Origin: Firmicutes bacterium AF25-13AC | GTDB taxonomy: Bacteria; Bacillota; Clostridia; Lachnospirales; Lachnospiraceae | DNA length: 64,000 nucleotides | Direction of reading: 5' to 3' | Assembly (NCBI GenBank): GCA_003478935.1 | Contig: QUFP01000017.1 | Location: forward strand, 20,688 to 84,687 | Shown: positions 20,348 to 29,410 of the stretch, in pieces | How positions within the stretch are numbered: position 1 is the stretch's first letter | How the letters are laid out: every line of letters starts with the position of its first letter | The notes under the pieces: generated by a model | What the model was told of the DNA's origin: nothing | What the model saw: only the letters and a program-made list of their open reading frames with translations | Databases searched by the model: none | Position numbers and translations under genes: made by a program

Positions 20348-20419
20348 GTAACTATTCAGAACCCCATTCACAAAATCGCATCTTCGATGTTTCTATTTTG
20401 CATGGCTCTGAATAGTTAC
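20348..20419. repeat. Cruciform-type inverted repeat overlapping the hybrid kinase stop codon
   Basis: Perfect 13-bp outer arms, GTAACTATTCAGA (20348-20360) and TCTGAATAGTTAC (20407-20419). Inner pairing is CAAAAT/ATTTTG plus a small CATC-TTC-GATG hairpin. The right arm contains the kinase stop codon. There is no T-run, so it is not a classic terminator and may be a repeated genomic palindrome. Confidence 0.6.
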
Positions 20420-23262
20420 ACATACCTCATCATGATCGGAACAAGAATGTTCATATCAATTGGCTTAGAAACATGGTCATTCATACCTACAGCAAATGCC
20501 ATCTGCTTGTCCTCCGTAAAGGCATTTGCTGTCATCGCAATGATAGGAATTTGTGCCTTATTTTGATTTTTCATTCTGCGAATTTTCGTAGTAGCATCAT
20601 AGCCATTCATGACAGGCATCTGAATATCCATAAGAATCATCGCATAATATGAATCATCTGCCTTTTCAATCATATCAATACACTCCACACCATTACATGC
20701 CCTCTCTATAATGCAGCCTTCCTCTTCTAGAAGCTCCGTTGCAATTTCTGCATTAATATCATTGTCCTCTACCACCAAAATTCTCGCACCAACTAAGCTG
20801 GCTTTATCATGAGTTCCTTTATCCCGCTTTGCAACTGATTCCTCTTTTGATGCAATTTTGCATGGGATAGTTACAGTAAATGTAGAGCCGTCGCCAATTT
20901 TACTTTGCACATTAACACTGCCATCCATCAGCTCAACAAGCCTTTTCACGATACCCATTCCAATGCCGCTTCCTTCTACACGGCTTATCGTTGAATTGCG
21001 CTCTCGCTCAAATGGTTCATAAATATGCTTTAAAAACTGATCTGACATACCAATTCCATTATCTTTTACAGTAATAATAACATCGCACCAGCCATTCTTT
21101 TTGCCAGGTGCCTGCGAAATATCACAGTTTATCACACCTCCTGTACTAGTATACTTAATTGCATTGCTTATGATATTAATGAAAATCTCTGATACATGAG
21201 AAACATCCATGTAAACATACGGATAAAGCAAATGCTTTGTCTTAGTAATTATCTGTTTCTTTTCTTCCGCCTGATTCAAAAACATCATAACCCATGTTTC
21301 AAAATCTGCGCCGATATCTGAAATTACATATTCCATTTCTGTTTTATTATTTTCAATTCTTGCAAGATCCAGCACATCATTAAGAAGAGACAGCAAATTC
21401 TGGCCGCATGACTGAATATTTTTCATATATTTTTTAAGCCTTTCTGTATCATCTATATGCCTAGATGCCAGATCTGCATATCCTATAATTGCATTCATTG
21501 GCGTTCTGATATCATGCGACATATTAAAAAGGAACGTCGATTTTGCATTATTTGCACTTTCAGCCTTTTCTACTGCCACCTGCAGCTTTTCATTAAGCTC
21601 CTGTGTGTGTATTGCTGCCCTCGTTGCAATAGCCTCGGCCTTTCTTGCCTTTCTTAAAAGCACAAGAATCACAGTCATAACACTTAAAACAGTAACGACA
21701 CTTACAATAGATACTTTTAACAGATTGTGTTTTATATAATCTCCCAATGTTATTTTTCTTGAATTGTTCTCATACATGGCAAGTGAGCTCGTAAGCATAT
21801 TGTTTGGCATAGCATTAAGCGTTTTATTTAGTATTGTCAATAAATTCTTATTTCCGTTATTAACTGCAAAGGCTGCTTTCTCCGAGTATAAAAGTGGCAC
21901 ACTGTAAAAACTTGGATCCCTGCTGTATTTTGATGCAAGGGTGACACCAGTTATAAAGAAATCGGCCTCTCCAGAATTCACAGCTTCTGCCATCTCTTTG
22001 TCTGTATCATATTCTAAAATTTTCCAATGCGGATAATAATATTCAATATGTTCTCTGAAAGACATATTATCTTTTGAAATTGCAACACGGTTTTCATCAT
22101 TTTCATTAAAATGAGGCTTATTCGTGACTGCTATCAAATTATATGTCCACGTTGTATTTGTACATGCGAAATGATATTTCTCCATCACATTTGGATGCTG
22201 ATAGAAATGAAAAATCATATCAATCTCTCCAGCTTTTAGCGCTTCTATCTCTTCTTCATAGCTGTTATATCCCATAAGCGTAAATGTCAGTTCTTGTTTT
22301 CCAAGACATTCTACTGCATACTGAACATAATCAGTAATTGCACCAGTAAGTGTCCCACTTGACGGATCTATAACGCTCGCGCCAACATCATTGGCCAAAA
22401 ATCCCATTCGAATTGCACCATGTTCTTCCAACCATGATTTTTCCTCAGATGAAAGAACAGGGGTATAATCCGATGAAAAATATTGCCTGTACAAATCTGA
22501 CAGATAAAATGGCCGTTCCTCCTCCAACTGGTGCATGACAAGATCAAGCTCTTTTTTTATCTCTGGATGATCCTTATTAATTGCAAAATAAATATTTGAT
22601 TTGCCAATTCGTGTAATAATCGAGACATCTTTATCAGCCCAAAATGGTTCTTCCAACGAAATAAAACAGTCAATTTCTCCATTTTCCAGTTTTGCCAGTG
22701 CATCTTCTCTACTTTCTATATTTACATGTATTGTTTTAAGTTTATTTTTTAACTCCCATTCATTCAACATCGCTTCTGGCTTTGCGCCTATAAGGACACC
22801 AATACGCTTTCCATTCAATGTCTTAAAATCAGCAGAAGAAATATCGTCGCTTAAAAAATCTGCATACAGATAATATTTCTCTATACCCATAGGTCCGTCT
22901 GAAAACAGCATCCTATCTGTGCGTTCCTCTGTATAGGCAATATCTCCTAAAATGTCTATTTCACCATTTTGGAGTTTTTCAATGCTATCATTCCAATTAC
23001 AGGCTACATACTCAAATTTCCACCCGGTATAGCCTGCCAGCGTCTCTAGCAGCTCATAACTATACCCCTTTCGCATCCCATTTTCAGTTACATAATTAAA
23101 TGTATCCCCAAGTGTGCCCACGCGAATTATTTTTTCTGGTGCCTCTTTTTCAGCTGCATTTACCGTTGTAAAAAAAGCTAGCAGCAAGGCTGCACATACA
23201 ATCATATATTTGACTTCTTGGCATACAGTAACTACATATTTTTTCATAGTCATCTTTTTCAT
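20416..23262 (-). CDS. BvgS-like hybrid sensor histidine kinase with two periplasmic-type binding domains
   Basis: 948 residues. The order is: signal anchor (about 18-36), two tandem solute-binding domains of the SBP_bac_3 type (about 45-270 and 285-510), one membrane helix (about 528-550), a short coiled coil, HisKA with the phospho-accepting histidine in MSHDIRTPMNAIIG, HATPase_c (DNGIGM, GSGIGMGI), and a receiver domain with the acceptor aspartate in ILMDIQMPVMNG. Venus-flytrap sensors of this class respond to small ligands such as amino acids. No HPt domain or partner response regulator lies nearby, so phosphate must pass to a protein encoded elsewhere. The downstream effect is unknown. 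Confidence 0.9.
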   Translation of the reverse strand: MKKMTMKKYVVTVCQEVKYMIVCAALLLAFFTTVNAAEKEAPEKIIRVGTLGDTFNYVTENGMRKGYSYELLETLAGYTGWKFEYVACNWNDSIEKLQNGEIDILGDIAYTEERTDRMLFSDGPMGIEKYYLYADFLSDDISSADFKTLNGKRIGVLIGAKPEAMLNEWELKNKLKTIHVNIESREDALAKLENGEIDCFISLEEPFWADKDVSIITRIGKSNIYFAINKDHPEIKKELDLVMHQLEEERPFYLSDLYRQYFSSDYTPVLSSEEKSWLEEHGAIRMGFLANDVGASVIDPSSGTLTGAITDYVQYAVECLGKQELTFTLMGYNSYEEEIEALKAGEIDMIFHFYQHPNVMEKYHFACTNTTWTYNLIAVTNKPHFNENDENRVAISKDNMSFREHIEYYYPHWKILEYDTDKEMAEAVNSGEADFFITGVTLASKYSRDPSFYSVPLLYSEKAAFAVNNGNKNLLTILNKTLNAMPNNMLTSSLAMYENNSRKITLGDYIKHNLLKVSIVSVVTVLSVMTVILVLLRKARKAEAIATRAAIHTQELNEKLQVAVEKAESANNAKSTFLFNMSHDIRTPMNAIIGYADLASRHIDDTERLKKYMKNIQSCGQNLLSLLNDVLDLARIENNKTEMEYVISDIGADFETWVMMFLNQAEEKKQIITKTKHLLYPYVYMDVSHVSEIFINIISNAIKYTSTGGVINCDISQAPGKKNGWCDVIITVKDNGIGMSDQFLKHIYEPFERERNSTISRVEGSGIGMGIVKRLVELMDGSVNVQSKIGDGSTFTVTIPCKIASKEESVAKRDKGTHDKASLVGARILVVEDNDINAEIATELLEEEGCIIERACNGVECIDMIEKADDSYYAMILMDIQMPVMNGYDATTKIRRMKNQNKAQIPIIAMTANAFTEDKQMAFAVGMNDHVSKPIDMNILVPIMMRYV

Positions 23263-23344
23263 CAGTCTTTCCTCATGATCTAATACTTTTTTCGTTCTAA
23301 GTATACTCGGTCACATGGTGTTTTGTCAATTTCCTTCACATTAA

Positions 23345-23372
23345 AAAAGGGCACGACCCTAATTGAGTCATG
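23345..23372 (-). terminator. Terminator of the PTS operon
   Basis: On the minus strand GGGCATGAC pairs with GTCGTGCCC around a CAATTAG-type loop and is followed by six Ts. It lies 26 bp beyond the IIBC stop codon and before the hybrid kinase. Confidence 0.85.
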
Positions 23373-23397
23373 CCCTGCTTTAAATATTATTCAGAAC

Positions 23398-24867
23398 TTA
23401 TTCGCAAAGTTTTGAAAATGCATCAGCAACAAACTGAACTTTTGTTCCGACAATTACCTGTACGGAAGTCTTTCCAGGCTTGATTACTCCTGCAACACCT
23501 GCAGCCTTGATTGCCTTATCATTTACTGCAGTCATATCTCTTACTTCAAGTCTAAGTCTTGTTACACAGTTATCGATGCTTACGATATTTCCCTTACCAC
23601 CGCAGCCTGCAAGAATCTTCTTTGCGATTTCTGTGTAATCATCACTTGCTAACTGAACATTCTTTTCTTCCTCAAGATCATCATCTTCTCTTCCAGGAGT
23701 CTTTAAATCAAACTTCTTGATTGCGAAGAGGAATACAAAATAGAATACAACGAATGCTGCGATTCCAAGCGGAATGATCAGCACTGACTTCTGCGCTGCC
23801 GGAAGTGTAGATGAGAACAGAAGGTCTGTAGCACCTGCTGAGAAACTGAATCCTGCACGGAAGCCAAGCGCAACAGTAACAATTGTGAAGATACCATAAA
23901 GTAATGCATAAATTACATACAGACCAGGTGCAAGGAACATAAATCCAAATTCAAACGGCTCAGTAACGCCGCAGACAAATGAACAAACTGCTGCAGAAGC
24001 AACAAGTCCGATTGCAATCTTCTTCTTTGCCGGCTTCGCACACTGAATCATTGCAAGTGCTGCACCAGGAATACCGAACATCATACATGGGAAGAAACCT
24101 GACATATACATTCCAAGGCTCCATGTTACATCTGCAGATGTATCACCTGCCCAGAAGTGCTGCAAATCACCAAGACCAATAGTATCAAACCAGAATACGT
24201 TGTTTAATGCGTGATGTAATCCAGTTGGAATTAACAGACGGTTTAAGAATGCGTAGATACCAGCACCTACAACGCCCATACCTGCAACTGCATCGCCAAG
24301 TGCAACAAGTGCACTAAACAGCAATGGCCATACAAATAATAAAACAGCAGATACAACGATAGAAACTAAACCAGCAATAATAGCAACACAGCGCTTGCCG
24401 CTGAAGAATGCCAGCCAGTTCGGAAGCTTAGTGTTCTTGAACTTATTGTAGCAAGAAGATCCGATAACACCAGAAAGGATTCCGATAAATGGGTTTGCAA
24501 TCTTATTGAATGCAAGTGTCTTAGTTGCATTGTCTGCAATTGACGGAATCAATGTGGTAACAACACCAGTAGAAAGAAGTGTTGTGATCATAAGCCAAGA
24601 TGCCAGAGCGGCGATTCCGCCGGTTCCGTCGTTCTTTTCTGACATACCGACACCAACACCGATTGCGAAAAGAATTGCCATGTTTTCAATAAGAGCTGAT
24701 CCTGCCTTTACCAAGAAGAATCCGATCAAGTTTTTTATACCCTCGACTTCTCCTCCCTGCATTGTCGCCGGACATAAATAATAACCGATGCCCATGAGAA
24801 TACCACAGATTGGCAGCACTGCTACTGGAAGCATTAATGCTTTACCTAGTTTTTGAAGAAATTTCAT
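23398..24867 (-). CDS. PTS system glucose/N-acetylglucosamine-type EIIBC component
   Basis: 489 residues. The EIIC membrane domain of the glucose superfamily comes first, with about ten hydrophobic segments and the conserved loop FLNRLLIPTGLHHALNNVFW and GVTEPFEFGFMF. A C-terminal EIIB domain follows, with the phosphorylated cysteine in DNCVTRLRLEV. It imports and phosphorylates a hexose, probably glucose or N-acetylglucosamine; sequence alone does not decide. It lies 49 bp after the EIIA gene in the same operon and is followed by a clear terminator. Confidence 0.92.
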   Translation of the reverse strand: MKFLQKLGKALMLPVAVLPICGILMGIGYYLCPATMQGGEVEGIKNLIGFFLVKAGSALIENMAILFAIGVGVGMSEKNDGTGGIAALASWLMITTLLSTGVVTTLIPSIADNATKTLAFNKIANPFIGILSGVIGSSCYNKFKNTKLPNWLAFFSGKRCVAIIAGLVSIVVSAVLLFVWPLLFSALVALGDAVAGMGVVGAGIYAFLNRLLIPTGLHHALNNVFWFDTIGLGDLQHFWAGDTSADVTWSLGMYMSGFFPCMMFGIPGAALAMIQCAKPAKKKIAIGLVASAAVCSFVCGVTEPFEFGFMFLAPGLYVIYALLYGIFTIVTVALGFRAGFSFSAGATDLLFSSTLPAAQKSVLIIPLGIAAFVVFYFVFLFAIKKFDLKTPGREDDDLEEEKNVQLASDDYTEIAKKILAGCGGKGNIVSIDNCVTRLRLEVRDMTAVNDKAIKAAGVAGVIKPGKTSVQVIVGTKVQFVADAFSKLCE

Positions 24868-24916
24868 ATATTTCTCCTCCTTTAAATTATACTTAATTGA
24901 ATCACTCCAATCAGTT

Positions 24917-25396
24917 TCATGAGATTTTTAAAACTGCCTCGTCTAGTAAGACATCGCCTTCCTTTTGAAGACTGATCTTTTCATAATCATCTGTATTGCA
25001 GATTAAAACTGGCGTAATTGTATTTAATCCAGCTTCCTTAATCTTATCCAGATCTACATCCATCAAAAGATCACCCTTCTTCACCTTGTCACCAGCTGCA
25101 ACATGCGCGGTAAACGGTGCACCCTTAAGTGTAACAGTATCCAATCCGATATGAATTAAGATTTCAGCTCCCTGGCTGCTAGTCAGCGTAATTGCATGAA
25201 GTGTATCAAATACCATGGTCACTTCAGCATCTGCCGGTGCATACACTTTTCCCTCGGTTGGGATCACTGCAAAGCCGTCTCCCAATAACTTTTCAGAAAA
25301 AGTTGGATCTGGAACCTCTGTCAAAGGAACTACTTTTCCTTTGCAAGGTGCATAAAGCACATTTCCCTTTTCTTTTCCCTTAAAAAATTTGAACAT
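24917..25396 (-). CDS. PTS glucose-type EIIA component
   Basis: 159 residues from the ATG at 25396, which has AAAGGAG upstream; the open frame extends further but lacks a ribosome site. The fold matches EIIA-Glc (Crr): GKVVPLTEVPDPTFSEKLLGDG and the active histidine in EILIHIGLDTVTLKG. It takes phosphate from HPr and passes it to the EIIB domain encoded by the next gene. In Firmicutes IIA is often fused to IIBC; here it is separate and upstream. Confidence 0.92.
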   Translation of the reverse strand: MFKFFKGKEKGNVLYAPCKGKVVPLTEVPDPTFSEKLLGDGFAVIPTEGKVYAPADAEVTMVFDTLHAITLTSSQGAEILIHIGLDTVTLKGAPFTAHVAAGDKVKKGDLLMDVDLDKIKEAGLNTITPVLICNTDDYEKISLQKEGDVLLDEAVLKIS

Positions 25397-25575
25397 AACG
25401 TCTCCTTTTCTTTTCGCCAAAAAATGTTTACGTTTGTATTCCGCAGTTACCGTTTAAATGGTATTTTGCATAATTTTCGCACGTTCTTTCCTCAGCATTT
25501 ATATATATTAGCCACTAGTTTCTGCTTTGTCAACAGTTTTATCGTTATTTTTCCCATTTTTATTTATTTTATGTA

Positions 25576-26562
25576 CTATTTTGACTTGTTTTTGTCTTTC
25601 ATCTCCTTTAATCCATCTATATGAAGTGCCTCTAACTTCTCATAAGCTGCAGTCTTGTCAATAATCGTCTGAATCAGCTGCTCAAGCTGCTGACCTTTTC
25701 TATAATCTGCCGGGGCGAAATAACGTATTCTGTTATCGCGCATCATGCGATAGACTTTTTCTTTATTGCCAGTGACAGGATTGTACACGCCAATCGCATG
25801 ACCGCCATATGTGTTTACAAGCTTCATGCTCGGAATATCTGTATCGCTGTCACCAATATAGACAATATTTCTAAATGGCACTCGCATCTTGTCTGCCGGA
25901 AAATAGTCATTTACTGCAGTATCATTTACATCAAGTATTCCTTTTTCTATGCGAAATAAAAACTGTGTCTTGCTCGTATAATTTACTGCCTGTGCCGGCC
26001 AAATTGCTACGCCATTTTCATCATAATAAAAGGCACTCGCATAAATTTCCTCAAAGGAGCCACGCTTTGCAATCTTAGTTCCCTCTATCATCTCCTTTAA
26101 ACCTGATGAGATAATATAATGCTCTATAATAACTCCATTTTTATCGCCATACTGGCGCACGCGCTCAAACCACTCATCTACACCTGGAAACAATTCCACC
26201 TTTGAACCATACTCCTCAAGTGCCTTGCGGCTCAAATCAAAATGACCTTTCGCCTCGCGAACCATCTTATACATATAAGCAAGATTTGAATCCATGCCGT
26301 TTGCTCTTGCCATTTCGTTTGACTCTGCCCAGAAACGGTCCACATGATAATTTACAGACTGAATATAGCCCTGTGCCTGCATATCATCCGGCGATAATGT
26401 CTTATCAAAATCATAGCAAATTGCTAGTACAGGCCGCTCCTCCTTCGACTTTCTCTTAAAGCCATATGGATTATCTCTTTCTTCTGTTTTATAAGATTCA
26501 TTTATTTCGTATTCTTCAAATTCCTTTTTCTGTCTGCTCACAAAACTCTCCTTTCCAAACAC
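25576..26562 (-). CDS. HAD superfamily hydrolase
   Basis: A 328-residue cytosolic protein. Motif I is CYDFDKTLS with catalytic aspartates in DFD, motif II is the serine in YIISSG, and motif IV is YIGDSDTDIPSM. An insert between motifs I and II forms a helical cap. A charged N-terminal extension of about 45 residues precedes the fold. It is likely a phosphatase; the substrate is unknown. It lies between the PTS operon and glmS with a palindromic terminator upstream, so it has its own promoter region. Confidence 0.85.
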   Translation of the reverse strand: MFGKESFVSRQKKEFEEYEINESYKTEERDNPYGFKRKSKEERPVLAICYDFDKTLSPDDMQAQGYIQSVNYHVDRFWAESNEMARANGMDSNLAYMYKMVREAKGHFDLSRKALEEYGSKVELFPGVDEWFERVRQYGDKNGVIIEHYIISSGLKEMIEGTKIAKRGSFEEIYASAFYYDENGVAIWPAQAVNYTSKTQFLFRIEKGILDVNDTAVNDYFPADKMRVPFRNIVYIGDSDTDIPSMKLVNTYGGHAIGVYNPVTGNKEKVYRMMRDNRIRYFAPADYRKGQQLEQLIQTIIDKTAAYEKLEALHIDGLKEMKDKNKSK

Positions 26563-26570
26563 TATTATTG

Positions 26571-26613
26571 AAAAATGGCGGCACGAAATCCACTTTTTCG
26601 TGCCGCCATTTTT
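26571..26613. terminator. Terminator between glmS and the HAD gene
   Basis: Near-perfect long stem: AAAAATGGCGGCACGAAA pairs with TTCGTGCCGCCATTTTT. The T-run on the minus strand fits termination of glmS transcription; the symmetry makes it bidirectional. Confidence 0.9.
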
Positions 26614-26651
26614 CTTATGTATTATAATTTAATTCTTTAATCACTTCTTGT

Positions 26652-28489
26652 TTACTCAACCGTAACACTCTTTGCTAAGTTTCTTGGCTTATCTACATCA
26701 AGTCCCTTTGCTACACTGACATAGTAGCCCATAAGCTGCAGCGGAATAACTGCAAGACTAGTTGCAAAGTGCTCGTCCGTCTTTGGAATATATACAGTAA
26801 AGGATACAGTGTCCTCAATGTTATAATTTCCATATGTTGTCAGTCCCATCAAATAGGCACCGCGCTCTTGCACTCTACCATATTGGAAACTGTTTTCTCA
26901 TAAAGCTCAGACTGAGTTAAAACACCAATTACAAGAGTTCCATCCTCAATAAGACTTATAGTTCCATGCTTTAGTTCACCTGCCGCATAAGCCTCAGAGT
27001 GGATGTAGCTTATCTCCTTCATCTTAAGACTGCCCTCAAGGCTGATTGCATAATCAATTCCTCTGCCGATAAAGAAAATATCACCTGCATTTGCCTGTTT
27101 TGCCGCAAACCACTGAATGCGTTCCTTATCCTCTAAGATCTTTGCGATCTTATCTGGAAGCTGCTGCATCTCATCAATTAAGTGCGCATACTGTGTATCA
27201 TCAATGCTTCCTCTGACCTTTGCAAACTGAACAGCCAGACAATATCCTGCAATAAGCTGCGTGCTGTATGCCTTTGTCGTTGCTACTGCAATCTCTGGTC
27301 CTGCAAGCGTATAGAAAACATTGTCTGCCTCTCTAGCAATAGAGCTTCCCACCACGTTGACAATACCAAGCGTCTTCACGCCCTTTTTCTTTGCCAGACG
27401 AAGCGCAGCAAGACTATCTGCCGTCTCTCCTGACTGACTGACAATTATAACAAGGCCATTTGGATCAAGCACCATTTTGCGGTAACGAAACTCAGATGCA
27501 AGCTCCACGCGAACTGGAATCTCTGCCAGATCTTCAAAGACATACTGACATGCTACTCCAACATGATAAGCAGAGCCACATGCAACAATATAAATCTGGC
27601 TGATATTTTTAATCTGCTCCTCTGTCAGTCCAACATCAGATAAATCAATAGCGCCATCCTTTACAACTGAATTGATGGTGTCATGAACTGCCTTTGGCTG
27701 CTCATGAATCTCCTTAATCATAAAGTGTTCAAAGCCAGCTTTCTCAGCTGCCTCTGCGTCCCACTCGATCTGTGTCGGCTGCTTCTCAACCTCATCACCA
27801 TCCAAATTGTAAAAGGTGATCGCACCATCTGCCATACGTGCCATTTCCAGATTGCCAATATAATAGACAGTACGTGTGTATTTAAGAATTGCCGGAACAT
27901 CAGATGCCACAAAGCAGTCGCCATCTGTCACACCAAGAATCATCGGGCTGTCTTTTCTTGCCACATAAATCTCGCCCGGATAATCTTCAAACATCATAGC
28001 AAGTGCATATGAACCGCGAATACGCACAAGTGCGTGATTGATCGCGTCTACCGGTGTGTGCTCGTACTTCTTATAATAATAATCAATAAGCTTAACTGCA
28101 ACCTCAGTATCAGTAGATGAATAAAAGCTGTAACCCTTGCGAACAAGCTTTTCCTTTAACTCCTGATAATTTTCAATAATACCATTGTGAACACCAATCA
28201 CATTGCCATCATCTGACATATGCGGGTGCGCATTAGTCTCGCTCGGTTCACCGTGCGTTGCCCATCTAGTATGACCAATGCCACATGTACCAACAAGCGC
28301 ATTACCGTTATCCGTCTTTTCTGCAAGGGATTTTAATCGCCCCTTTGCCTTAACAATCTCAGTTTTCTTTTCTCCGTTGCGAACAGCAAGTCCTGCTGAA
28401 TCGTAGCCTCGATACTCCAGTTTTGACAGACCGTCCAAAAGAATAGGAGCGGCCTGAAGATGTCCAGTATAACCAACAATTCCACACAT
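26652..28489 (-). CDS. glmS: Glutamine--fructose-6-phosphate aminotransferase GlmS, frameshifted in this sequence
   Basis: The class II glutaminase domain starts with the nucleophile Cys1 (MCGIVGYTG), then two SIS domains (IVACGSAYHVGVA and IFFIGRGIDYA). It makes glucosamine-6-phosphate, the entry to peptidoglycan and amino-sugar synthesis. The first frame stops at 26849 after VECKSAVPI. The last 70 residues (RGAYLMGLTTYGNYN to SVTVE) continue in the next frame down to 26652. One base appears lost near 26863 (AGCGCGG). Since the gene is normally essential and both parts are well conserved, a sequence error is more likely than a dead gene. No glmS ribozyme precedes it; loaP ends 27 bp upstream. 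Confidence 0.9.
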
Positions 28490-28516
28490 GATGTCTCTCT
28501 CCTCTAACGCTTACGT

Positions 28517-29029
28517 TTAACATGCAACTTTTTTTACAATTTCCACACCAACCTCAACTAACTGCTGTCGTCCAAACATTTCCAGATTCAGCCATGCCTT
28601 TCGTTTGTGACGATCAATCCTTTGGATAGTTGACTCCATTCCCTTAAGAGGACCTGACAAAATGACAACCTTATCACCGATAATCATTCCCTGTGACATC
28701 TTTACAAGCTCCTCATCACCCGCAAAACGAAGTAAAAAATCAATTTCATTTTGCGTCAGCGCAATGATATCATCTCCAGCCCCCAAAAGCTTTGTCATCG
28801 CTTCTACTCTTTTTAACTGCTCATGCAGCTCATCCAAATTTTCTGATATAAGAAACAGATATCCAGGAAACAGCTTTTTCTTCTGAATATGCCACTGTCC
28901 CTTATACTTTATCTTCTCCTCATACAATGGAAGAACACAATGTGAAAGCACATCCTTACTTATGCGCTGCTCACACTCCTGCTTTATCTTTTCTTCCCTT
29001 CCAGTGCTCGTCTGAATGACATACCACAT
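28517..29029 (-). CDS. NusG-family antiterminator, LoaP-like
   Basis: 170 residues from the ATG at 29029, preceded by GGGAGG. It has the NGN domain (MWYVIQTSTGREEKIKQECE, KKKLFPGYLFL) and a C-terminal KOW domain (VVILSGPLKGMESTIQRIDRHKRKAWLNLEMFG). It differs from core NusG by its shorter NGN loop and context. LoaP proteins are NusG paralogues that allow transcription through terminators of long surface-polysaccharide or metabolite operons. Placement just before glmS, which feeds amino-sugar synthesis, fits a surface-polymer role by inference. Confidence 0.82.
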   Translation of the reverse strand: MWYVIQTSTGREEKIKQECEQRISKDVLSHCVLPLYEEKIKYKGQWHIQKKKLFPGYLFLISENLDELHEQLKRVEAMTKLLGAGDDIIALTQNEIDFLLRFAGDEELVKMSQGMIIGDKVVILSGPLKGMESTIQRIDRHKRKAWLNLEMFGRQQLVEVGVEIVKKVAC

Positions 29030-29086
29030 AAAACCTCCCATTAAAAACGGCAGCAGATACGTCTGAATGGTTCCTTGCGTGCACGC

Positions 29087-29362
29087 TTATCTCTCAACAA
29101 AATCGTGATCTGGTATCACCGCAATATTTTCTACATCCATAGCATCAATGCGAATCCAGCGGTGCCCATCTAAAAATTGGATCAGCGTATCAATTTCAGC
29201 TTCTTTTCCCTGCACCTCCATCTCTACGCTTCCATCATCTAAATTTTTTACCCAGCCGGCAAGGCCAAGAAGCCTTGCCTTATAAACTGAGAAATAACGA
29301 AAACCTACATCCTGCACTCTGCCGTAAAAAATGATATGCTTGCGAACTACAGTATCTGCCAT
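29087..29362 (-). CDS. Acylphosphatase
   Basis: A 91-residue acylphosphatase with both signatures: GRVQDVGFRYFSVYKA, with the phosphate-binding arginine, and GWVKNLDDGSVEMEVQG, with the catalytic asparagine. It hydrolyses acyl phosphates such as acetyl- or 1,3-bisphosphoglycerate. Length is normal. It lies between loaP and the phosphofructokinase, all on the minus strand with short gaps, so co-transcription is plausible. Confidence 0.92.
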   Translation of the reverse strand: MADTVVRKHIIFYGRVQDVGFRYFSVYKARLLGLAGWVKNLDDGSVEMEVQGKEAEIDTLIQFLDGHRWIRIDAMDVENIAVIPDHDFVER

Positions 29363-29410
29363 ATGCTTTCTCCTTTACATCACTTAACCGTGCAGACTGC
29401 TCTCTAATTT

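Noticed and set aside
28490..28516. Possible glmS ribozyme upstream of glmS
   Set aside because: Only 27 bp separate glmS from loaP, too short for the ribozyme.
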